A stretch of DNA of 16,134 nt from an uncultured Actinoplanes sp. (GTDB lineage Bacteria > Actinomycetota > Actinomycetes > Mycobacteriales > Micromonosporaceae): the NCBI RefSeq assembly GCF_934643405.1, contig NZ_CAKUCL010000162.1, positions 1 to 16,134 on the forward strand, read 5' to 3'. The position numbers and the translations under genes are program-made. Shown here piece by piece: positions 1-6,629 of the stretch (position 1 is the first letter of the stretch; each line of letters begins with the position of its first letter). Under the pieces are notes generated by a model. The model made no database searches. It saw only the letters and a program-made list of their open reading frames with translations, and had not been told where the DNA came from.

Positions 1-966
1 CGCGAGGACCGCGCCGACGGCCACCACCAGCGCGACGACGGCGAGGGTCAGCGCGAGCCGCCGGGCCGGCTGCGGCGCCATCGGCAGCGTGGCCGCGGCC
101 ACCCGTCCGGCGGCGTAGGCGACAGGGGCTTCGGCGGCCGGCGGCCCAGGCGACGGCGCGCCGGCGAGCCACAGGGCCGTCAGGTCGAAACGGACCTGGT
201 CGGCGGCGGGACGGCGGTCAGGATCCTCGTCCAGGCAACGGGACACGAGCGTACGGAAGGAGGCCGGAAGCGACTCCGGCAGCTCGCCCGGCCCGGCGGA
301 CCGGGCCTCGGCCAGTTCCTCCCAGGTGTCCACGTTGTAGGGAGGCTCGCCGGTCACCATCTCGAACAGCAGCACGCCCAGCCCGTACACGTCGGTCGCC
401 GGGACCGCCGGCATCCCGTCGAGGCGTTCCGGGGCCACGTAGGCGGGCGTGCCGAAGGTCGCGCCCGTGTCGTCCTCGTCCGGCTCGCCGGCCGGGGCGC
501 TGATGCCGAAGTCGAGGATCTTCACGCCGGTCGGGGTCAGCATCACGTTGCCGGGCTTGATGTCGCGGTGGACCACGCCGTTCGCGTGCGCGGCGGCCAG
601 GGCGTCGGCCACCGCGGCGCCGATGCGGGCCGCCTCGTCCAGCGGCAGACGGTCGCGGACCAGGCGGGCCGCGACCGTCTCCCCGGCCAGCAGTTCCATC
701 ACGACGAACGGCGCCACCGTCCCATCCGGACGCACCGCCTCCCGGTAGTCGTGCACCGCGGCGATCGCCGGATGCGAGAGGCGCGCGCCCATCCGCGCCT
801 CTCGCCACGCCACCTGCGCGCCGGTCGGAAGTTTCACTGCCACCGGGCGGCCGAGCAGCTCGTCCTCGGCACGCCAGATGTCGGCCATGCCGCCGGTCTC
901 GAGGAGCTCGGCCAGGCGGTACCGCGCCGCCAGCAAGGTCCCCGCGATCGGCCAGTCATCGCTCAT
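1..966 (-). CDS. Membrane Ser/Thr protein kinase (Hanks type), C-terminus beyond window
   Basis: Probable membrane-anchored eukaryotic-type Ser/Thr kinase that phosphorylates cytoplasmic proteins. The 322 visible residues hold a near-complete kinase fold: a glycine-rich loop of the GGMAD type (residues 25-29), the ATP-binding lysine in VAVK (K45), the catalytic HRDIKPGN loop (HRD 133-135), the DFG magnesium-binding motif (152-154) and an APE motif after the activation segment. After about residue 275 the sequence becomes Pro/Ala-rich. A hydrophobic stretch from about residue 302 to the window edge looks like the single transmembrane segment, so the unseen part is probably extracellular. The ATG at 964-966 gives the usual short lead to the glycine loop but has no clear Shine-Dalgarno sequence. 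The gene lies 35 bases downstream of the LamG gene on the same strand, with overlapping inverted repeats between them. The kinase call is secure; the sensor domain and targets are unknown. Confidence 0.93.
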   Translation of the reverse strand, partial: MSDDWPIAGTLLAARYRLAELLETGGMADIWRAEDELLGRPVAVKLPTGAQVAWREARMGARLSHPAIAAVHDYREAVRPDGTVAPFVVMELLAGETVAARLVRDRLPLDEAARIGAAVADALAAAHANGVVHRDIKPGNVMLTPTGVKILDFGISAPAGEPDEDDTGATFGTPAYVAPERLDGMPAVPATDVYGLGVLLFEMVTGEPPYNVDTWEELAEARSAGPGELPESLPASFRTLVSRCLDEDPDRRPAADQVRFDLTALWLAGAPSPGPPAAEAPVAYAAGRVAAATLPMAPQPARRLALTLAVVALVVAVGAVLA

Positions 967-967
967 C

Positions 968-981
968 GGTGAACATTCACC
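968..981. promoter_or_regulatory. Perfect short palindrome before the kinase start
   Basis: GGTGAA-CA-TTCACC has 6-base arms and a 2-base centre, and begins two bases upstream of the kinase start codon. It overlaps the 978-997 hairpin, so only one of the two structures can form in RNA at a time. It could be a protein binding site or part of the kinase leader. No function is shown directly. Confidence 0.3.
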
Positions 982-997
982 CGGAAACTTCCGGGTG
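978..997 (-). terminator. Hairpin between the LamG gene and the kinase gene
   Basis: CACCCGG and CCGGGTG are perfect 7-base arms around AAACTT; the AA/TT bases can extend pairing to 9. The hairpin starts 5 bases after the TAG stop of the LamG gene, where a terminator would be expected. No U-tract follows on the minus strand. It could therefore be a weak terminator or attenuator that lowers kinase expression relative to LamG. Confidence 0.42.
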
Positions 998-1001
998 TCA
1001 A

Positions 1002-1706
1002 CTACCAGGCGTGCCCATCGACGTCGATCGCGACGTAGTCGATGTCGCCCGCGAAGTAGTCGCAGCCCACTTCGACCTGGTCGCAGTCGGTTTTGCCGCC
1101 GATCGACACCGGCCACGAGTTCGAGACGGACCCCGTCCGGCCCCAGCCCCGGGCGACCGTACGGCCGTCGATGCGCAACGCCACACCGTCGCGCGTCCGT
1201 TCGCAGTGGACGACGTGCCAGCGCCCGTCGTTGATCTTGTTGGGCGCGGTCACCAGGACCGAGCCCGCCGACCCGCGAAACCAGCACTGCACATGACCGT
1301 TCGGGATCTGAAGCTTGAAACTTCCGCCGGAGACGGTGGCCTGGCCCTTCTGGATGATGTTGCCGAACTGGTGCCGCGTGCGCAGCCGCACGGTGACGGC
1401 GTAGTCCCGGCTGCCCGGGTCGAGCTCCGCGTCGTCGTCCACCACGGCCAGGTGCTGCGGGTGGGCCGGCGGGGTGTCCGGCTCCAGTCGGCTGAACCGG
1501 TAGTAGTCGCCGGTGCGCTCCACCTCGCGCCCGATCCGGCCGTCCAGCCCGTGATCGCTGCTGTCGTGCATGACCCGCGACCGGCTCGGCTCGTCCATGT
1601 CCCACATCGCGATCGTGTGGTCCGCCGACGCCGCGGCCGAGCCCGCCGTACCCGCCAGCACGGCCGAGGCGGCCAGCGTGACGATACCGAAATGCCGTTT
1701 GCCCAT
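1002..1706 (-). CDS. Secreted LamG/concanavalin A-like domain protein
   Basis: Predicted exported 234-residue protein. Residues 1-27 form a Sec-type signal peptide: a basic MGKR start, a hydrophobic core and an Ala-rich cleavage region around ASA. The rest resembles a single laminin G-like jelly-roll domain (Laminin_G_3/LamG type). It opens with an IAMWDMDEPS strand followed by DSSDHGLDG, has the central pattern GSFKLQI and WHVVHCERT, and ends with an FAGDIDYVAID strand. Four cysteines (in QCWF, VHCER, TDCDQ and VGCDY) could form two disulfides, consistent with an extracellular place. Such domains usually bind carbohydrate or protein ligands; no catalytic motif is visible. The start ATG has an AGGGA-like ribosome binding site about 9 bases upstream. 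The gene precedes the kinase gene on the same strand, so a ligand-sensing partnership is possible but is inference. Confidence 0.82.
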   Translation of the reverse strand: MGKRHFGIVTLAASAVLAGTAGSAAASADHTIAMWDMDEPSRSRVMHDSSDHGLDGRIGREVERTGDYYRFSRLEPDTPPAHPQHLAVVDDDAELDPGSRDYAVTVRLRTRHQFGNIIQKGQATVSGGSFKLQIPNGHVQCWFRGSAGSVLVTAPNKINDGRWHVVHCERTRDGVALRIDGRTVARGWGRTGSVSNSWPVSIGGKTDCDQVEVGCDYFAGDIDYVAIDVDGHAW

Positions 1707-1896
1707 GGTTCATCCCTGCTGGCCCATAATGCCCCGATAAAAGACGTTCTGATCCTAACCGTCCGGAACGGTGGCGTAGGGCGAAGTAACCGATACGGAC
1801 CGGTCGGCTTAGCTCATCGGCGTTACCGCGTTGGTCCTGCGCGGCCCGGATGACATGATGACTGCGACCGGGCGGGTGGGGGAGGAACGGCCGCGG
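1707..1896. promoter_or_regulatory. Divergent intergenic region, LamG gene / STAS gene
   Basis: This 190-base gap must hold the promoters of the minus-strand LamG gene and the plus-strand STAS operon. It is visibly less GC-rich near 1725-1760. It contains a small inverted repeat, ACCGT (1758-1762) and ACGGT (1768-1772). A weak plus-strand candidate is TTGGTC (1831-1836), 17 bases, CATGAT (1854-1859). I could not identify a convincing sigma-B-type or ECF-type promoter. Confidence 0.3.
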
Positions 1897-2244
1897 ATGA
1901 CGCAGTTCGAGGCGAAGACGACCGACGAGGGCGGCCTCGTCCGCGTCGCCCTGGCCGGCGAGTGCGACCTCGCGGTCAGCGCGCAGCTCGACAAGGTGCT
2001 CGCCGCCGCGCTCGACCGCGGCCCGCTGGTCGTGGTCGACCTGGCCGCGCTCGCGTTCCTCGACTCCAGCGGGGTGCACGGCCTGATCACCGCGCACCAC
2101 GCCGCCCGGAGGAAGGGCAGCCGGCTGGTCGCGGTCAACGCCAGCGGCGCGGTCGCGACCGTGCTCGAGCTCACCGGCGTGGGCCGGCTGCTGGGTTCGC
2201 CGCCGAACGGCGACGGCGCGGCGCGCGACGGGGCCGGGGGATGA
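1897..2244 (+). CDS. STAS-domain anti-sigma factor antagonist (RsbV/SpoIIAA-like)
   Basis: A 115-residue single STAS domain. In partner switching, the unphosphorylated protein binds the anti-sigma kinase and frees a sigma factor; phosphorylation on a conserved serine blocks this. The hallmark DSSGVHGL loop is present at D56-S57-S58-G59, with S58 at the position phosphorylated in SpoIIAA. The core has the expected LVRVALAGECDLAVS beginning and the LVVVDLAALAFL strand before the loop. I chose the ATG at 1897 because GGAGGAA (1881-1887) lies 9 bases upstream; in-frame starts at 1831 (TTG) and 1855 (ATG) lack such a site and add residues not typical of STAS proteins. The stop overlaps the next start in ATGA (2241-2244), so the partner kinase is probably translationally coupled. 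The family call is firm; which sigma factor it serves is not visible here. Confidence 0.93.
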   Translation: MTQFEAKTTDEGGLVRVALAGECDLAVSAQLDKVLAAALDRGPLVVVDLAALAFLDSSGVHGLITAHHAARRKGSRLVAVNASGAVATVLELTGVGRLLGSPPNGDGAARDGAGG

Positions 2245-2657
2245 CCCGGATGGCCGTCCCCGGCGCCACGCCCCAGGTCCGCGCGACCGAACCCGCCGAG
2301 ATCGTCTACGCCGAGCCCACCGACCTGGCCCTGGTCCGCGAGTTCGTCCGCACCACCGCCCGCGAGCTGGGCCTGGCCGAGGACCGCGCCGACCTGCTGA
2401 CGGTCGCGGTCAGCGAGCTGGCGACCAACACCCTGCAGCACACCCACGGCGCCGGCCGGGTGCGCGTGCAGGCCGCCGGCGACCGCATCCGCTGCGAGGT
2501 GATCGACGGCGGCGCCGCCCGGCAGTTCGGCCGGTCGATGCCCGCGCCGCACGAGCCGCGGGGCCGCGGCCTGGCCATCGTCGAGCGCATCTGCGACTCC
2601 GTCGAGGTGACCCGGGAGGCGGACGGCACCCACGTCCGCCTCACCATGCGCCGGTGA
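2241..2657 (+). CDS. Anti-sigma factor serine kinase (RsbW/SpoIIAB-like, HATPase_c_2)
   Basis: A 138-residue GHKL-type ATPase of the RsbW family. It should bind and hold a sigma factor, and phosphorylate the STAS antagonist encoded just upstream. The N-box is ELATNTLQH (E59, N63, H67), the G1 box is EVIDGG (D89-G91) and the G2 box is RGRGLAIVERICD (G108-L111). These are the three ATP-binding signatures, in the right order and at the usual total length. The start ATG overlaps the STAS stop by 4 bases, and the GGGG-rich end of the STAS gene can serve as its ribosome binding site. The last 17 bases overlap the 3' end of the convergent SpoIIE-type phosphatase gene. No sigma factor gene lies beside it, so the partner must be elsewhere. 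Standalone HATPase_c_2 proteins in actinomycetes sometimes have other partners. Confidence 0.92.
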   Translation: MTRMAVPGATPQVRATEPAEIVYAEPTDLALVREFVRTTARELGLAEDRADLLTVAVSELATNTLQHTHGAGRVRVQAAGDRIRCEVIDGGAARQFGRSMPAPHEPRGRGLAIVERICDSVEVTREADGTHVRLTMRR

Positions 2658-4155
2658 CCGGCTGGCCGACGCGGATCGCCAGGGTGCAGGTGTCGTCGTC
2701 CGGGCTGGGATGCTGCAACCCGGTGACGAGGTGGGCCAGCGAGTCCCGTGCCGAGGCCTCCGCCATCAGCGCGGTGATCTCGGGCAGCAGCGGCGGCCCG
2801 CCGCGGCGCTCGACCAGCCCGTCGGTGTAGAGCAGCAGCAGATCGCCCGGCTTGAGCTGTTCGGTCAGCGTCGCGTAGCCGGCCGCCTCCTCGGCCCCGA
2901 GCAGCAGTCCCGGCGGCAGGGGCAGCGCGTGCGCGCACCCGCAGCGGGCCAGCAGCGGCGGCGAATGCCCGGCCCGCCCCCAGGTCAACGTGCGCGGCCC
3001 GGGGTCGTACACCCCCAGGATCGCCGTTCCGGTGAGGCCGAGCCGGACGCAGAGCCGGTTGAGATGCGCCAGCAGCGTCGCGGGTTCGTCGATGCCGATC
3101 GACAGCCACGCGATCAGGGAGAAGCGCAGGTGCGCCATGCCGCTGGCCGCCTCCAGCCCGTGCCCGGCCATGTCGCCGACCGCGAGCAGCACCCGGCCGT
3201 CCGGAAGCGGCTGCGCGTGGTACCAGTCGCCGCCCACCTGGATGGTGCTCTCCGCGGGCAGATAGCCGGCCCGGACCAGCAGGCCGGGAAGCTCGAACGG
3301 CTCGCGCGGCACCGGCTGGATCATGTGCTGGAGCTGGCCGGCCAGCCGGTGCTCGGCCAGCGCGGTCATCTCCCGGGTGCGCAGCTGGTCGCGCAGGCGG
3401 TCGATGGCGGTGCGCGAGTCCTCGCGGGCGGTCACGTCCTGCACCACCGCGTTGATCTTCAGCGGCCGGCCGGTGGCGTCGGCGACCACGTCGGACAGGA
3501 TGCGCAGATGCTTGACCTTCCCGCCGACCCGGAACCGGGCGGTGACGTCGGACGCGGCGCCGCTGTCCAGCGTCTGCCACGCGGTCTCGGCGACGCCCCG
3601 GTCCTCGCTCAGCAGCGCGGCCGCCTGCTCGGCGCGGCTGAGCGGGCCGAGCGCCGGGTCGCGCTCGAAGATGCGGTAGATGCCCGGCGACCACTCGTTG
3701 GCGCCGGTGAGCAGGTCGTACTCCGACCAGCCGAGGTTGCCGAGCAGTTCGGTCTTCTCGGCGCGCCGGCGGTCCTCGTCGACGCGCAACCAGGTGACCA
3801 GCAGGCCGCCCAGCACCGGGCTCACGCTCACGTCGAACAGAGATTCGGCGACCACCCCGGCGCGCTTCTCCTCGTACCGGAAGCCGGTCACCTCGACCGG
3901 GTCGCCGGTGCGCAGCACGTCCAGGTACACCTGCCAGAGCCGGCCGCCGACGATGCTCGGGTACAGCTCGCTGAGCAGCTGGTCGATCCGGCTGGTGCCG
4001 CGGTGGTACAGGTCGTGCCGGCGTCCGCTGGCGGCGGCCACCCGGAAGTCGCTCACCACGCCCTCGCCGGTGGTGACCGGCAGCAGCCAGGAGCAGCCGG
4101 CCGGGATGACGGCCAGCAGCCGCCGGATGACGGAGGTGACCTCGTCGTCGCCCAT
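2641..4155 (-). CDS. PAS-containing SpoIIE/PP2C-type serine phosphatase
   Basis: A 504-residue, apparently cytoplasmic phosphatase likely to dephosphorylate a STAS antagonist and so trigger sigma-factor release. Residues 1-130 look like a diverged PAS-type sensor. Residues 140-242 are a PAS_3/PAC domain (EWSPGIYRIFERDP near 153-167, then a PAC-like end NAVVQDVTARED). A helical linker with LQHMIQP (275-281) leads into the SpoIIE domain at about 282-499. Metal-binding aspartates occur in VGGDWY (D310), GDMAGHG (D328), YTDGLVE (D445) and the final DDDT (486-488). GRAGHSPPLL is also typical. The start ATG overlaps nothing, but the preceding LacI-family gene stops 5 bases upstream and TGAAGGACATG holds that stop, a Shine-Dalgarno sequence and this start. 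The 3' end converges on the anti-sigma kinase gene with a 17-base overlap. The natural substrate is probably the neighbouring STAS protein, by context. Confidence 0.93.
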   Translation of the reverse strand: MGDDEVTSVIRRLLAVIPAGCSWLLPVTTGEGVVSDFRVAAASGRRHDLYHRGTSRIDQLLSELYPSIVGGRLWQVYLDVLRTGDPVEVTGFRYEEKRAGVVAESLFDVSVSPVLGGLLVTWLRVDEDRRRAEKTELLGNLGWSEYDLLTGANEWSPGIYRIFERDPALGPLSRAEQAAALLSEDRGVAETAWQTLDSGAASDVTARFRVGGKVKHLRILSDVVADATGRPLKINAVVQDVTAREDSRTAIDRLRDQLRTREMTALAEHRLAGQLQHMIQPVPREPFELPGLLVRAGYLPAESTIQVGGDWYHAQPLPDGRVLLAVGDMAGHGLEAASGMAHLRFSLIAWLSIGIDEPATLLAHLNRLCVRLGLTGTAILGVYDPGPRTLTWGRAGHSPPLLARCGCAHALPLPPGLLLGAEEAAGYATLTEQLKPGDLLLLYTDGLVERRGGPPLLPEITALMAEASARDSLAHLVTGLQHPSPDDDTCTLAIRVGQPVTGAW

Positions 4156-4160
4156 GTCCT

Positions 4161-5165
4161 TCAGCGTAGGGGAGCGGGCCCGGTGGAATCACGGATGGTG
4201 AGGTGAGTGGGCAGCAGAACCGCCCGTCTGCGGTCGGCGGCGGCCGGTCCGGTCAGCCGGGCCAGCAGCATCGACACCGCGACGCGCCCGGCCTGCTCGA
4301 TCGGGGCGGTGAGGGTGGTGAGCGGCGGGTTGCAGAAGTCGGCGCCGAAGATGTCGTCGCAGCCGACCACGCTGACGTCGCCGGGCACCCGCACCCGGCG
4401 TTCGCGCAGGCGGCTCAGGATGCCGATGGCCAGCAGGTCGTTGAACGCGATGAACGCGGTCGCTCGGGTGTTCAGCAGCGCGTCGGCGGCGGCCGAGCCG
4501 AACGCCCGGCCGCGCGGGAACGGCCCGACCCGGTCGAACGTGCGGCCGTGGCGGGCCGCGCAGGCGCGCACCGCCTGCCAGCGGGCGCGGTTGGACCAGG
4601 AGTTCTCCGGCCCGTACGCGTACGCGATCGTCCGGTGGCCCAGCGACAGCAGGTGCTCCACCGCGAGCTCGATGCCGGCCGGGGTGTCGATGACGACGCT
4701 CGGCACACCGCGGACGTTGCGGTTCACCGTGACGAGCGGGATCTCGGCGGCCAGTTCGGCCAGGCGCCGCTCCGGCAGGCGGGACGCGGCCAGGACGGCG
4801 CCGTCCAGCGACCGCCGCATCTTGTGCAGCATCTCCGCCTCGTGGTCGCCCGAGTCCTCGGTGTCGATCAGCAGTTGCGCGTACCCCGCCGCCTTCAGCT
4901 GATGCTGCGTGCCGCGGATCAGTCCGAAGTAGAACGGGTTGGTCACGTCCGAGACGAGCACGGCGATCGTGCCGGTGCGGCCCGAGCTCAGCGCCCGCGC
5001 CTGCGAGTTCGGCACGTAGTTCAGCCGCCGCGCGGCCTCCTCGATGCGCAGGCGGGTCGCCGCGCTGACCCGGCCGGGGTTGTTCAGCGCGCGCGACACC
5101 GTGGACGGCGCCACCCCGGTGGCGGCCGCGACGTCGGTGATGGTGACCGCGCGACGCGCCTGCAT
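4161..5165 (-). CDS. LacI-family transcriptional repressor
   Basis: A 334-residue LacI/GalR regulator, presumably the ligand-responsive repressor of the divergent sugar operon. The N-terminal HTH is VTITDVAAATGVAPSTVSRALN (about residues 7-28). A hinge helix with the conserved minor-groove leucine follows (NSQARALSSGR, L59). The rest is the periplasmic-binding-protein-like effector domain, beginning IAVLVSDVTNPFY and containing VSVVGCDDI and NPPLTTL near the C-terminus, as the family expects. I chose the ATG at 5163-5165 because it places the HTH at residue 8, as in most members. An open frame extends much further upstream but has no typical LacI sequence. No ribosome binding site precedes the ATG, so translation may be leaderless or weak. 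Palindromic sites at 5208-5234 lie 43 bases upstream, so autoregulation is likely. The stop is 5 bases from the phosphatase start, suggesting cotranscription. Confidence 0.93.
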   Translation of the reverse strand: MQARRAVTITDVAAATGVAPSTVSRALNNPGRVSAATRLRIEEAARRLNYVPNSQARALSSGRTGTIAVLVSDVTNPFYFGLIRGTQHQLKAAGYAQLLIDTEDSGDHEAEMLHKMRRSLDGAVLAASRLPERRLAELAAEIPLVTVNRNVRGVPSVVIDTPAGIELAVEHLLSLGHRTIAYAYGPENSWSNRARWQAVRACAARHGRTFDRVGPFPRGRAFGSAAADALLNTRATAFIAFNDLLAIGILSRLRERRVRVPGDVSVVGCDDIFGADFCNPPLTTLTAPIEQAGRVAVSMLLARLTGPAAADRRRAVLLPTHLTIRDSTGPAPLR

Positions 5166-5207
5166 GGCGCACAGCGAAGCACGCCGCAGGCCCGGCGGCC
5201 AAGCGTG

Positions 5208-5234
5208 ATGGCAAATTGTGGCAAACGATTGCCA
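5208..5234. promoter_or_regulatory. LacI-type operator with an extra phased half-site
   Basis: The core TGGCAAACGATTGCCA (5219-5234) is a 16-base palindrome with one mismatched pair and the central CG typical of LacI-family operators. A further TGGCAA half-site at 5209-5214 lies exactly 10 bases, one helical turn, before the left arm. The right arm TTGCCA also reads as the -35 hexamer of the sugar operon promoter, so repressor binding would block RNA polymerase. Assignment to the adjacent LacI-family protein is by position. Confidence 0.68.
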
Positions 5235-5257
5235 TTCATTTCGGTCGATTGTTAGCG
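5229..5257 (+). promoter_or_regulatory. Candidate sigma-70-type promoter of the sugar operon
   Basis: TTGCCA (5229-5234) is a 4-of-6 match to the -35 consensus. It is followed after 17 bases by TTAGCG (5252-5257) or after 18 bases by TAGCGT, which fits the actinomycete TAnnnT -10 pattern. This would give a leader of roughly 35 bases before the first gene. The overlap with the operator supports regulated use. Confidence 0.5.
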
Positions 5258-5300
5258 TCCGGCGACATCGACGCACGAGCGTGGAGAGCAGGTGTCCCCC

Positions 5301-6629
5301 ATGAGCACCCGACGAGTGTTCACCGCGCTGGCGGGCGCGGTTCTGACCGCCGGTTCCCTGGTGGCCTGCGGTTCCGGTGGCGAGTCCACCGGGGCGGGCC
5401 ACACGATCAACGTGCTGATCGGCGCCAACACCATCTACCCGGACGAGCAGCGGCAGTGGTTCCAGCAGGTGTCCGATCGGTTCGCCCGGGAGAACGACGG
5501 CGCCACCGTCAGGTTCGAGACCTTCGCCTCGCCCAACGACGAACTCACCAAGATCCAGACCTCGGTGCTGTCCGGCCAGGGTCCCGACGTGTACGCGCTG
5601 GGCACCACGTTCACCCCGACCGCCTCGGCCACCGGCGCGTTCCAGACGCTCGGCCCCGGCGAGTGGGCCAAGGTGGGCGGCCGGGACCGGTTCGTCCCGG
5701 CGACGCTGGGCATCTCCGGCCCGGACCCGCAGCACGAGGTGGGCATCCCGTTCGCGCAGCGGCCGTTCGTCATGGCGGTCAACAAGGACATGCTCGCCGC
5801 CGCGGGCTTCGACAAGCCGGCCGACAGCTGGGACGGCCTGCTGCACCAGGCCAGGAGGATGACCGGCGGCGGAAAGTACGGGCTGGCCGTCTCGTACGCG
5901 GACAACTACGACCCGTGGAAGTTCGTCTGGGCCATGTCGGTGCAGTCCGGCAACCCGCTGGTCGACGGCCGGAAGGCCTCGTTGAACGATCCCCGTACGG
6001 TCCGGGCGTACAAGACCTACCTGAGCTGGCTCGCCGTCGACAAGGTCGTGGACCCGGCCGCGGTGGGCTGGAAGAGCGCGCAGTCGATCGCCGCGTTCGG
6101 CCAGGGCAAGGCCGGCTTCCTGCCGATGGTGTCGGCCTCGTCGCGGGTCACCCTGGACAAGTCGCCGATGGCGGGCCGGTACGAGTACGCGCTGATGCCG
6201 ACCCTCCCGCCCGGCGCGACCAGCACGCCGCCGGGCGGCAAACCGGCCGCCAGCATCCTGTCCGGCGACAACCTGGTGGTCGCCAAGTACTCCAGGAACA
6301 AGGACCTCGCCTTCGCCCTGGTGAAGATGCTGACCGAGGCGGACTCGCAGCAGACGTACTACACGACGTTCGGGGAGATGCCGACCAACGCCGCGGCCGC
6401 CGCCGCCCTCAAGTCCGACCCGCTGGTGGCGCCGATCATCGACTCGGCGCAGAAGTCGGTCGGTACGCCGTTCACCGGCGCCTGGAGCGCGATCCAGCTC
6501 GCCCTGCTCAACGTCGTCGTCCAGTCCGTCCCCGACCTGTCGGCCGGCCGCGTCGATGACGGCAAGCTCGCCGGCCTGGTGAACCAGGCCCAGGCGAGCG
6601 CGCAGTCCGCGCTGGACAAGGCCAAGTGA
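5301..6629 (+). CDS. ABC sugar transporter, lipoprotein solute-binding protein
   Basis: A 442-residue extracellular solute-binding protein of family 1 (MalE/UgpB-like), tethered to the membrane as a lipoprotein. The signal peptide MSTRRVFTALAGAVLTAG ends in the lipobox LVAC, with the lipidated cysteine at C23. The mature region has the class pattern: an early QQWFQQVSDRFAREN helix, LSGQGPDVYALG, the VGIPFAQRPFVMAVNKDML strand-helix, and a C-terminal GTPFTGAWSAIQLALLNVV segment near the usual end. It should capture a carbohydrate for the two permeases encoded next. The ATG at 5301 has AGGTG (5290-5294) at good spacing. A GTG at 5292 in the same frame, with GGAGAG just upstream, is an equally possible start and would add three residues. 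The stop overlaps the next start in GTGA. The ligand cannot be told from sequence; oligo- or unusual monosaccharides fit the operon. Confidence 0.92.
   Translation: MSTRRVFTALAGAVLTAGSLVACGSGGESTGAGHTINVLIGANTIYPDEQRQWFQQVSDRFARENDGATVRFETFASPNDELTKIQTSVLSGQGPDVYALGTTFTPTASATGAFQTLGPGEWAKVGGRDRFVPATLGISGPDPQHEVGIPFAQRPFVMAVNKDMLAAAGFDKPADSWDGLLHQARRMTGGGKYGLAVSYADNYDPWKFVWAMSVQSGNPLVDGRKASLNDPRTVRAYKTYLSWLAVDKVVDPAAVGWKSAQSIAAFGQGKAGFLPMVSASSRVTLDKSPMAGRYEYALMPTLPPGATSTPPGGKPAASILSGDNLVVAKYSRNKDLAFALVKMLTEADSQQTYYTTFGEMPTNAAAAAALKSDPLVAPIIDSAQKSVGTPFTGAWSAIQLALLNVVVQSVPDLSAGRVDDGKLAGLVNQAQASAQSALDKAK

Noticed and set aside
2710..4206. A 498-codon plus-strand open frame opposite the phosphatase gene
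   Set aside because: Its product is Gln/Arg/Pro-rich without domains, while the minus strand encodes clear PAS and SpoIIE motifs. It is a GC-driven antisense shadow.
4203..5255. A 350-codon plus-strand open frame opposite the LacI-family gene
   Set aside because: No recognisable motif. The opposite strand has HTH, hinge and effector signatures, and the frame crosses the operator region.
5166..5846. N-terminal extension of the LacI-family frame by over 200 residues
   Set aside because: The extension is antisense to the binding-protein gene and the promoter, and LacI proteins begin a few residues before the HTH.
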